Below are positions 7,398 to 14,591 of a stretch of DNA of 21,207 nucleotides, piece after piece (the first letter of the stretch is position 1; every line of letters starts with the position of its first letter). Made by a program: the position numbers and the translations under genes. Under the pieces are notes generated by a model. That model did no database searches. It was not told the DNA's origin and was given only the letters and a program-made list of their open reading frames with translations. Source of the stretch: PCC-9228 sp964477525 (GTDB taxonomy: Bacteria; Cyanobacteriota; Cyanobacteriia; Cyanobacteriales; PCC-9228); the NCBI GenBank assembly GCA_964477525.1, contig CAYZHY010000067.1:1-21207 (forward strand), read 5' to 3'.

Positions 7398-7555
7398 TAA
7401 TGGTAGGGGATTAGCAAAATTTTCAGAAAATTTCGGTGGAGATGCTGATTTTGCCGGCAATTTTCGCTTCAACTTTAATGAAGAAACGATTTGGGAAAAT
7501 CGCCTGGTGACGGTAGTTTGCTATGTCTGGTGCGGCTGGGATGTGGGAGAGAAAA

Positions 7556-7849
7556 CTACACAAAACTATACATTGCGAACAATAAGAGTAAAATGGACAA
7601 ACCCAGCACCAAGGTAGCCTGCCACTGACGTGCTTGGGTGGAAGGAAACAAGGTTTCTCGTACCCAAATAGACGTGGCTGAGCCCAGAGCATAACTGGAA
7701 CCCAGCCACAAATAAGGCCATTGTCCTTGAAACGTCCAAACACCAAATAAGGCCACGGCTAGGGAAAGCATCACCATCTCGACCGAACGTGGTGGTGATG
7801 ATTGTAAAGCCAGCCGACAAGTCTGACACCAAAATTGCCAAAGTCTCAT
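7556..7849 (-). CDS. Small membrane protein of unknown function
   Basis: I do not recognise this 97-residue protein. After a short basic N-terminus (MRLWQFWCQTCRLALQ) it has two or three hydrophobic segments at about 25-41, 44-63 and 79-97, so it is probably an integral membrane protein with very little exposed sequence. The same frame can be extended to a TTG at 7930, only four bases after the stop of the upstream phosphoribosyltransferase gene, giving 124 residues. I prefer the ATG at 7849 because a good promoter (7889-7917) lies within that extension and would start transcription near 7882. Neither start has a clear ribosome-binding site. A 110-codon frame overlaps it on the same strand in another register, but lacks membrane-protein character and is less likely. 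Being real is likely; function unknown. Confidence 0.6.
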   Translation of the reverse strand: MRLWQFWCQTCRLALQSSPPRSVEMVMLSLAVALFGVWTFQGQWPYLWLGSSYALGSATSIWVRETLFPSTQARQWQATLVLGLSILLLLFAMYSFV

Positions 7850-7888
7850 GAGTAGGATATAGAAAGCCTGCTCGCCATATTGCTGGGG

Positions 7889-7917
7889 ATTGTAGCATGT
7901 TGCGAACAGAAGTTCAA
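7889..7917 (-). promoter_or_regulatory. Promoter for the small membrane protein gene
   Basis: On the minus strand TTGAAC (7917-7912), exactly 17 bases, then TACAAT (7894-7889) is a close consensus match. The predicted start near 7882 leaves a 32-base leader before the ATG at 7849. This supports the shorter gene model and separate expression from the phosphoribosyltransferase gene. Confidence 0.45.
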
Positions 7918-7934
7918 ACTTGGCTGTCAAGCGC

Positions 7935-8648
7935 CTAACTTTGAATAGAGTGTTGGTACGAATGTGATTGGTTTTGGTATTTTTGATTGTGCTGTTGCAG
8001 GTAATGGCAAGCCGTTTCCATATCTACCTGCGGGAAATTTTTGTAAAATCGGCTAACGCTGAGGAAAGGTTCTGGCGTTTCTAAAATTACCGTGCGATCG
8101 CAGGCTTTTTTCAACAGTTCTACCACTTCCGGCGGTGCCACTGGCGCACAAATCCAAATTTGCTCTGGATTTTTCGCTCGTAAGGCTTGGGCAGCAGCTA
8201 GCATGGTCATACCAGTGGCCATACCATCATCCACCAACATGGCAATGCGTCCACTAGGGTCGACATCCGGACAGTATGCTCCCAGCTGTTGGGATTGTTT
8301 GACAGCTTTTTGATACGCTGCTTGCCAAGCACTGTTCCTGTCAGCTTCTTGAGGTTGGTGGCGAGACCAAAGGGTATGACCGTCCGTTGTAACTGCACCA
8401 ATCGCCAATTCTTCATTGTCCGGCATAGTGATTTTTTTGGTAACCATCACGCTCAGGGAACAATCTAATTTTTCGGCAACTGGAGCAGCAACGGGCAATC
8501 CTCCCCTTGGCAAAGCATAGACAATTGAGTTGGGCATTTGGTTTGGGGAGTGCTGCTGGGAACGCTGTTGTTCCATATAAAAAGCCACCGCTTTCGCCAG
8601 CAAAATACCGGCTTCTGTGCGATCGGCGAACGCCAGGGAAGTAGACAT
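7935..8648 (-). CDS. Phosphoribosyltransferase-domain protein
   Basis: This 237-residue protein belongs to the type I phosphoribosyltransferase superfamily, in the subgroup whose members begin with FADRTEAG and are often annotated only as predicted phosphoribosyltransferases. Visible elements are FADRTEAGILLA (7-18), YALPRGGLPVAAPVA (44-58), KKITMPDNEELAIGAV (71-86) and the PRPP-binding loop MLVDDGMATGMTM (137-149), whose two aspartates are kept. The substrate is unknown; nucleobase salvage cannot be assumed. A TTG nine bases upstream (8657) would extend it by three residues, but that codon directly abuts the ribosome-binding site GGGAGG (8658-8663), whereas the ATG at 8648 lies nine bases from it, so the ATG is chosen. 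The C-terminal ~25 residues are rich in Gln, His, Asn and Ser and look disordered. The small membrane protein gene follows on the same strand. Confidence 0.88.
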   Translation of the reverse strand: MSTSLAFADRTEAGILLAKAVAFYMEQQRSQQHSPNQMPNSIVYALPRGGLPVAAPVAEKLDCSLSVMVTKKITMPDNEELAIGAVTTDGHTLWSRHQPQEADRNSAWQAAYQKAVKQSQQLGAYCPDVDPSGRIAMLVDDGMATGMTMLAAAQALRAKNPEQIWICAPVAPPEVVELLKKACDRTVILETPEPFLSVSRFYKNFPQVDMETACHYLQQHNQKYQNQSHSYQHSIQS

Positions 8649-9719
8649 AAATTTCAACCTCCCAAAAAATGTACTTTGTTTGCTTCTATCATGGCTGAAT
8701 TCGAGCTATGGTGCGGCCATTTCCATACAAAACGACACATTGCAGAAATAGCAAATTGTATCCATCTATTTGTTGGTTGGTTTTTCTACTTTCGAGCAAC
8801 TCCAAGCTACAAACCAGTTGCTTCTAATACCATCATATCCAAATCTTGTGTTAGCCAAATCCCCAGCGCGATCGAGATCCCTTTTTAATAATTTTATTGT
8901 GGGGGATTTGAACCGTATTTTGCATGGGGATGGACGCTAGTAAGTAGCCAACCAAAGGTGAAAACAAAAATCTTTTGAACAAGGAAAGGGAATCTCCCCC
9001 TACGGATATTGTTTGCAAATCCAATAAACTTATTGTTGTATTTGCCAATAGTTGGCAACCTATCAAAAATTTAACATATCCAATCGCATCAATTCCGATA
9101 TCCGAACTACGGAAAATAGGAATTTCCCATCTTGCTAAATTGGTATTTTCTTTTTTATCTTTTTCAAGTCAAGCAACTTCATGCCAACTTACTGAAAAAA
9201 TAGCCAAAACCTAAAAACAAAAATCACCACCATGCATAGAAACTTTTCCAACCATCCCAGCACATCCAACAAGTTTAATGCTGCGATCGCCCCATCAATT
9301 GGCCAAAACCTGCAAAAACAGATCGGTTTTCCAGAGAAACCTCATAGCGATCGGTTGATATAGAGATTCACAGCTAACCGAGCGAAAATCCCCCATCCCT
9401 GCAAATTGTTGGTTCTAGGAAAACAGGAAACTTGCGATCGTTGCCCTTAGTTCTACTTATTTCAGTGCTACCAGCAACCTTGTACAATAAAATGTATGGT
9501 TCTGACGAGCCACTATCGAAATTCGAGCCAACGTCAAGGAAACAAGTAAAGGAACATACACACAACCAGCGATCGCAACTATCTATCCCATGGCCTTCTC
9601 CCTGAACCCCATTGAATTTTTATCCAGGTCAAGGGAGCCCATACATAACAGCCAAAAACAGTAGCTATACTGAACCCATCCCACTATCTTCAAGATTCAT
9701 CAGAAACAAAGGAGGAATT
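8649..9719. other. Divergent gene-free region, 1.07 kb
   Basis: This region separates the divergent phosphoribosyltransferase and guanylyltransferase genes and must contain both promoters, but I cannot place either confidently; TATACT at 9666-9671 is a possible -10 box for the plus-strand gene without a matching -35. Small frames (for example 8975-9214 from a TTG, 9374-9565 on the minus strand) have no ribosome-binding site or recognisable domain. GGGGGATTTGAACC at 8901-8914 resembles the reverse complement of a tRNA T-arm, but no tRNA can be folded around it. Scattered HIP1 or half-HIP1 sites occur (for example 9283-9290). Confidence 0.5.
9708..9715 (+). promoter_or_regulatory. Strong ribosome-binding site that fixes the guanylyltransferase start
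   Basis: AAAGGAGG ends four bases before the ATG at 9720. The open frame continues upstream to 9612 (36 more codons), but only the 9720 ATG has a ribosome-binding site and starts exactly at the conserved nucleotidyltransferase N-terminus (MRAVLMAGGSGTRLRPLT). Confidence 0.75.
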
Positions 9720-12263
9720 ATGCGAGCAGTACTAATGGCTGGTGGATCTGGTACGCGCCTGCGACCATTAACCTGCGATTTACCCAAACCAATGGTTCCG
9801 GTTCTCAACCGCCCCATTGCCGAACATATCGTAAACCTGCTCAAACGCCATCACATCACCGAAATCATTGCCACTCTCCACTACCTCCCAGACATAATGC
9901 GAGACTACTTTCAAGATGGCAGCGAGTTTGGCGTTCAAATGACCTATGCTGTCGAAGAAGAACAACCCCTAGGCACCGCCGGTTGCGTTAAAAACATTGA
10001 AGAACTGCTCGACGGTACTTTTCTCGTGATCAGCGGTGACAGCATTACTGACTTCGACCTCAGCGATGCCATTCGCTACCACAAAGAAAAAGGTTCCAAA
10101 GCTACCCTCGTCCTTACCCGGGTTCCCAACCCTGTAGAATTTGGCCTGGTCATCACCGACGACCAAGGGCGTATTTGCCGTTTTCTGGAAAAACCCTCCA
10201 CCGGCGAAGTATTTTCCGATACCGTCAACACCGGTACTTATATCCTAGAACCAGAAGTTCTCCAATACATACCTGCCAACCAAGAATTTGACTTTTCCAA
10301 AGAACTGTTTCCCTTGCTGTTGGAAAAAGGCGAACCTATATACGGATACATTGCCGACGGTTATTGGTGCGATGTGGGACACTTAGAAGCATATCGGGAA
10401 GCCCAATATGACGCTCTCAAAAACAAAGTTGAAATTGAAATCGACTACCAAGAACAGCAACCAGGTATCTGGATCGGATCCAATACCACCATTGCCGACG
10501 ATGCCCACATTGAAGCTCCCGTGATTATTGGCGAAAACACTCGCATCGGTCCGGGAGTAAACGTACGTTCGGGAACGGTCATTGGCGATAATGTCACAGT
10601 TGGCAGCTACGCCGATCTCAACCGTCCGATTGTTTGGAACGGCAGCATCATTGGCGAAGAAGTCCATCTAGAAGCTTGTGTCATTGCCCGGGGAGCGCGG
10701 GTAGACCGTCGCGCTCACTTACTAGAAGGAGCGGTCATTGGTTCCCTGTCCAGCGTTGGCGAAGAAGCCCTCATCAACACCGGCGTTCGCGTGTGGCCCA
10801 GCAAAAAGATCGAATCGGGAGCCACCCTCAACATCAACCTGATTTGGGGAAGTACTGCCCAGCGCAACTTGTTCGGACAGCGAGGGGTCAGCGGCTTGGC
10901 CAACATCGACATCACCCCCGAATTTGCCGTAAAATTGGGAGCTGCCTACGGCTCGACCCTCAAACCCAATTCCCAAGTGGCCGTTTCCCGCGATCAGCGC
11001 AGCATTTCTCGTATGGTGTCTCGCTCCTTCATATCGGGCTTAATGTCAGTGGGCATTCACGTGCAAAACATGGAAGCTACCGCCATTTCCGCAGCTCGCG
11101 CTGTTTTGCCAAGTTTACCAGTTGACGGTGGCGTTCACGTTCGTTTGCATCCCGATCGCCCAGATTGTCTTCTTATTGAAATCTACGATGAAAAAGGCAT
11201 TAATATCTCGAAAGCCAAAGAGAAGAAAATAGAAGGTGCCTATTTCAAAGAAGACATCCGGCGGGTACCGATTCCCGAAATTGGCAATGTAGCCTATCCC
11301 ACGCAAGTTATTGATAGTTACAGCGTTGGTTTTGAACGAAACTTAAAAAGCGAAGCCGTACGCGCCAGCCACTCGAAGGTCGTCATTGACTACAACTACT
11401 CCGTATCCGGTGCTATCTTACCACAATTGCTAGCCAAATTTGGTTGCGATGCAGTAGTACTGAACGCCAGTTTGAAACAAATTGGTACTACATCCAGCGA
11501 ACGGGAAGATTTGCTGCAGCAGTTGGGTCGCGTGGTAGAAGCGCTCAAAGCCAACTTTGGCGTTCAGATTTCTGCAAACGGCGAGCAACTGATTCTCACC
11601 GATGAGGCTGGCTTGCCCATTCGCGATGAGATGCTCACGGCTTTGATGGTGACTTTGGTGCTAACCAATCACCCCCGCAGTACGGTGGTGGTTCCGGTAC
11701 ACGTATCCAGTGCTGTGGAAAAAATTGCCCGTCGCCACGATGCCAATGTGATTCGTACAAAATTCAATCCCACGGCTTTGATGGAAGCTTGTCAGGAAAG
11801 CTCCAATGTGGTTCTCGGCGGCAGTGCGGAAATGGGCTTTATTTTCCCGCAGTTGCATCCCGGGTTCGATGCGATGTTCTGCGTGGCCAAACTGATTGAA
11901 ATGCTGACCTTGCAAGAACGCACCTTGGGTCAGGTACGTTCGGAATTGCCTCCAGTTTACCACAAGAGCTATACTATGCGCTGTCCGTGGACGGTGAAAG
12001 GAGCGTTAATGCGGTATTTGGTGGAAACTTATCCACCGGAGATTACCGAGTTAATTGACGGTGTTAAAATTTTTGATACCCAACAACGAGATAACTGGGT
12101 GTTGATTTTGCCAGATGCTGGCGAACCGTTGGTACATATTTTTGCCAATGGGGACGATCGCGATTGGGTTGATGAAACTCTTTGGCGACACCGTACGAAT
12201 ATTCAAGAATTTATCGATCGCGAACAAGGGGTAGCTGCTTCTAAGGAAGAAGATATTACCTAA
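9720..12263 (+). CDS. Mannose-1-phosphate guanylyltransferase fused to a degenerate phosphomannomutase-like domain
   Basis: The 847-residue protein has three parts. Residues 1-235 are a sugar-phosphate nucleotidyltransferase with the pyrophosphorylase motif GGSGTRLRPLT (8-18), PKPMVP (22-27), a GDS metal site (106-108) and FLEKP (155-159). Residues about 250-380 are a left-handed beta-helix of hexapeptide repeats (IGENTRIG, VIGDNVTVG). Residues 385-847 follow the phosphohexomutase fold, but its signature loops are gone: the phosphoserine loop (TASHNP in active enzymes) is replaced by RLHPDRP (475-481), the DxDxD metal loop by SANGEQ (618-623), GEESGH by GSAEMG (701-706), and the phosphate loop RPSGTEP by LPDAGEP (797-803). 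Its likely activity is therefore GDP-mannose (or a related NDP-sugar) synthesis for extracellular polysaccharide, with the C-terminal half structural or regulatory. Similar fusions of about 840 residues are common in cyanobacteria. It is upstream of ssb, 114 bases apart. Confidence 0.92.
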   Translation: MRAVLMAGGSGTRLRPLTCDLPKPMVPVLNRPIAEHIVNLLKRHHITEIIATLHYLPDIMRDYFQDGSEFGVQMTYAVEEEQPLGTAGCVKNIEELLDGTFLVISGDSITDFDLSDAIRYHKEKGSKATLVLTRVPNPVEFGLVITDDQGRICRFLEKPSTGEVFSDTVNTGTYILEPEVLQYIPANQEFDFSKELFPLLLEKGEPIYGYIADGYWCDVGHLEAYREAQYDALKNKVEIEIDYQEQQPGIWIGSNTTIADDAHIEAPVIIGENTRIGPGVNVRSGTVIGDNVTVGSYADLNRPIVWNGSIIGEEVHLEACVIARGARVDRRAHLLEGAVIGSLSSVGEEALINTGVRVWPSKKIESGATLNINLIWGSTAQRNLFGQRGVSGLANIDITPEFAVKLGAAYGSTLKPNSQVAVSRDQRSISRMVSRSFISGLMSVGIHVQNMEATAISAARAVLPSLPVDGGVHVRLHPDRPDCLLIEIYDEKGINISKAKEKKIEGAYFKEDIRRVPIPEIGNVAYPTQVIDSYSVGFERNLKSEAVRASHSKVVIDYNYSVSGAILPQLLAKFGCDAVVLNASLKQIGTTSSEREDLLQQLGRVVEALKANFGVQISANGEQLILTDEAGLPIRDEMLTALMVTLVLTNHPRSTVVVPVHVSSAVEKIARRHDANVIRTKFNPTALMEACQESSNVVLGGSAEMGFIFPQLHPGFDAMFCVAKLIEMLTLQERTLGQVRSELPPVYHKSYTMRCPWTVKGALMRYLVETYPPEITELIDGVKIFDTQQRDNWVLILPDAGEPLVHIFANGDDRDWVDETLWRHRTNIQEFIDREQGVAASKEEDIT

Positions 12264-12280
12264 CGATCGAATTTTGGTAG

Positions 12281-12341
12281 GGGAAGTGGGAAGGCGAGTT
12301 GTACTGGATTGCGTCGTTGTTCCCATCTTCCCAGAACGACG
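12281..12341 (+). promoter_or_regulatory. Two competing hairpins between the guanylyltransferase gene and ssb
   Basis: GGGAAGTGGGAA (12281-12292) pairs with TTCCCATCTTCCC (12320-12332) with one bulged base. CGTCGTT (12312-12318) pairs exactly with AACGACG (12335-12341). The second stem uses bases in the loop and just beyond the first; only two bases would have to span a 12-bp stem if both formed, so they are probably mutually exclusive. They sit 25 bases before the ssb ribosome-binding site (GAGGG, 12366-12370). No T-run follows the second, so a simple terminator is unlikely. Confidence 0.4.
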
Positions 12342-12377
12342 ATTTGGTTACATCATCATCAAACTGAGGGCAACCTT

Positions 12378-12860
12378 ATGAACAATTGCATTTTAATGGC
12401 AGAAATTGTCCAAGACCCACAACTGCGCTATACTCAAGACAAACAAATTCCCATTGCTGAAACGCTAGTACAGTTTCCAGGGTTCAAAAGCAACGACCCC
12501 CCCTCAACGCTAAAAGTCGTGGGATGGGGAAATTTAGCGCAAACCATCCAAGAATCTTGCCATACCGGCGATCGCGTGGTTGTAGAAGGCAACTTGCATA
12601 TGACGTTGGTAGAACGTCCGGAAGGATTCAAGGAAAAACGTGCCGAACTACGCGCGGTCCGCATTCACCATCTAGATGGTCAGGCGGCTTCGACCAACAA
12701 CCAACCCGCTGCAACCGCACCATCTCCGACACCTGCCTATACTTCTTCACCCGCCGACCAACCACCGACTCCCGAACCATCAACGGCGAGTTCGCCACCA
12801 CCGTCATCTCCACCATCCGAGTCGCCATCGGAGGAAAGCGGGGATGATATTCCTTTTTAA
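12378..12860 (+). CDS. ssb: Single-stranded DNA-binding protein
   Basis: This 160-residue protein has an N-terminal OB-fold of the SSB family (about 1-100, with LKVVGWGNLAQ at 45-55 and GDRVVVEGNL at 64-73), a Pro/Ser/Thr/Ala-rich disordered linker (about 101-150) and the canonical acidic SSB tail ending in DDIPF, the docking site for replication and repair partners. It binds single-stranded DNA during replication, repair and recombination. The N-terminus (MNNCILMAEI, then QDPQLRYT) matches a cyanobacterial SSB subgroup that I recall as distinct from the shorter canonical paralogue; that distinction is from memory. The frame is open from 12309, but the ATG at 12378 is chosen because GAGGG lies seven bases upstream and the OB-fold starts there. 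Preceded by a pair of alternative hairpins; followed by a metallopeptidase gene 97 bases later. Confidence 0.9.
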   Translation: MNNCILMAEIVQDPQLRYTQDKQIPIAETLVQFPGFKSNDPPSTLKVVGWGNLAQTIQESCHTGDRVVVEGNLHMTLVERPEGFKEKRAELRAVRIHHLDGQAASTNNQPAATAPSPTPAYTSSPADQPPTPEPSTASSPPPSSPPSESPSEESGDDIPF

Positions 12861-12957
12861 ACCAGGAAAACGCAAGAAATAACAGACAAATTGGTGTAGG
12901 TTTTCTTGGTTGCCATCGCCTCCTTTTTCCCATCCATCTATTGAGTACGATTAGACT

Positions 12958-14004
12958 ATGCCTACCTATCCCGAAATTTCCAGCGAAGCATTTCGACATC
13001 CCCTCGACTGGGAAGCAGAAGTAGCGTTACGCAACTTACCTGGCTTTGACGCTCTGGCACGTAAGTTTGTAGAGTTTGTCTACGAACGTCCCCAAGCTAT
13101 TTATCAAATGGGGAATCATATTCTCGTAGGTCCGCGTCAGTACGCAACGCTATACCAGATTTTCCGCCAATGCGTGCGCGATTTGGATATCTATCCCGAA
13201 CCCAGTTTGTTTGTTACCCAACAACCCACGCTCAATGCCTTTTCTTTAGGACAAGAGCATGCCACCATTACAGTAAATTCCGGTATTTTAGATTCGATGA
13301 CCCAAGAGGAAATTCGCTGTATCTTAGCCCATGAGTTGGGTCATATTAAATGCGGCCATACAATTTTAATTCAAATGGCTTTATGGGCCATTTCCAGCGC
13401 TACGTTTTTGGGGGAAATGACCTTTGGTTTGGGCAATGTGGTAGGCAGCGGTTTGATTTACTCGTTTTACGAATGGCGTCGCAAAGCGGAACTCTCTGCT
13501 GACCGTGCGGCTTTGTTAGTGACTGACGATTTAAACGCAGTCATGAAAACCATGATGAAAATGGCGGGTGGTAGCAGCAACTTTGCCCATGAAGCTAGCT
13601 TGGATGAGTTTATTCGCCAGTCCCAACAGTATCAAGATTTGGATCGGGAAGAACTCAATCAGGTGTACAAGTTTTTGCTGTATAACAATCCCCAAGGGGT
13701 GGCTTTTAGCCATCCTTTTACGGTAGAACGTATTAGCTATTTGCAAGAATGGGCGAATTCTGAAGAATACCAGCAAATCAAACAGGGGAACTATTCCCGT
13801 TGCAACGCTCAAGGTGCTGTGGATGTAACCCCAGAGACAGCGGAGAAAAGCGATCGCGTCAAGCGCGAGGAAGTGCGATCGCTCAAACGCCAAATCGAAC
13901 AGCTAAAAGCCGAAATCGAGCAAGTAAAATCCAACCGCCAGCAATCCAACTCTAACGGCGAAGACGCTAGGAATAGCGATCCTGATGGTGATGCCGGTGC
14001 TTAA
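12958..14004 (+). CDS. M48 family metallopeptidase
   Basis: This 348-residue protein is a zinc metallopeptidase of family M48 (HtpX/Ste24/Oma1 relatives). The zinc motif HELGH is at 125-129, and the third ligand is E178 in RRKAELSADRAALL (175-188). A hydrophobic stretch (about 135-170) between the two motifs could dip into or cross the membrane; there is no N-terminal signal. The catalytic domain runs to about 255. Residues 290-330 form a charged coiled coil, followed by an Asn/Asp/Gly-rich tail that looks disordered. M48 enzymes usually act in protein quality control; the substrate here is unknown. The ATG at 12958 has no clear ribosome-binding site. It lies 97 bases after ssb on the same strand; co-transcription is possible but not shown. 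A weak A-run/T-run hairpin (around 14026-14042) follows the stop. Confidence 0.92.
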   Translation: MPTYPEISSEAFRHPLDWEAEVALRNLPGFDALARKFVEFVYERPQAIYQMGNHILVGPRQYATLYQIFRQCVRDLDIYPEPSLFVTQQPTLNAFSLGQEHATITVNSGILDSMTQEEIRCILAHELGHIKCGHTILIQMALWAISSATFLGEMTFGLGNVVGSGLIYSFYEWRRKAELSADRAALLVTDDLNAVMKTMMKMAGGSSNFAHEASLDEFIRQSQQYQDLDREELNQVYKFLLYNNPQGVAFSHPFTVERISYLQEWANSEEYQQIKQGNYSRCNAQGAVDVTPETAEKSDRVKREEVRSLKRQIEQLKAEIEQVKSNRQQSNSNGEDARNSDPDGDAGA

Positions 14005-14591
14005 TATAAATATATAAAATGCAAGCAAAAAAAGGGATTTTTTAGATTTTTGTAACAATTCACTGACAAAAACATTCCTAATTAAGTATCCTATATAAAT
14101 GGATAGATATAAAGGGATAATGTTTTAAATTTTCGTCCATCTGGAATCGTTAGCTCATCTCGGAGATTTCAGAAAAATTTAATAAAATTTACAATGGATG
14201 GAATGGGAACAAAACTTATAGTCATGTTATCCTGCTTAAAAATGCGTTAGCCAAACACATAGGGTATCGTTTTTGGGATAACTTGCATTTTTTCTTGAAA
14301 ACACACCATCAAGATTGGACAACCTTTCGTTGTTTGAGAATTTTTTTTGCAATTTAACCATAAGGTGGGAAAATCTTCTGTATTTTCTCAAATTCCATTC
14401 ATTTCATTTTGGTTTTTTTGTTATTTCTTGATGGTTGTTGCTCGTACGCCTATCAACGCTCGAACGAACTAGCCTAATCAATTTAGAACAATGCTAAATT
14501 TTCTACTCCTATTCCAGCCATTGATTTTCTCGATCTCCAGCATGCATCGATTCCATTGTTGAAGGACTCAGAAAAAATTTAAACTAGTACT
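14005..14591. other. AT-rich gene-free leader of the chemotaxis cluster
   Basis: No gene is visible in these 587 bases, which are clearly richer in A and T than the flanking genes, with several T-runs. An A-run/T-run pairing just after the M48 gene may end its transcript. A 10-base inverted pair (ACCATCAAGA near 14305 with TCTTGATGGT near 14427) and a 7-bp hairpin AATTTAG-AACAATG-CTAAATT (14480-14500) lie closer to the next gene. I cannot place a confident promoter or recognise a c-di-GMP riboswitch, though such a long leader before a motility locus is a natural place for regulation. Confidence 0.5.

Noticed and set aside
7566..7898. Alternative 110-codon minus-strand frame overlapping the small membrane protein gene
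   Set aside because: It overlaps almost completely in another register, starts inside the predicted promoter -10 region and has less coherent membrane-protein character.
8901..8914. GGGGGATTTGAACC, resembling the reverse complement of a tRNA T-arm
   Set aside because: On the minus strand the five bases before TTCAAAT do not pair with the five after it, and no acceptor or anticodon stem can be built. Neither a tRNA nor a supported attachment site.
8975..9214. 79-codon open frame in the divergent spacer
   Set aside because: TTG start, no ribosome-binding site, no recognisable domain and composition like the surrounding non-coding DNA.
9612..9719. 36-codon N-terminal extension of the guanylyltransferase
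   Set aside because: The conserved nucleotidyltransferase N-terminus and a strong ribosome-binding site both place the start at 9720.
12281..12341. H-type pseudoknot in the ssb leader
   Set aside because: The stems have pseudoknot order, but the loop crossing the 12-bp stem would be only two bases, too short to span it, so alternative hairpins are more plausible.
14005..14591. c-di-GMP (GEMM) riboswitch before the motility operon
   Set aside because: I looked because such riboswitches often precede motility genes, but could not find the conserved GEMM core sequences or stems.
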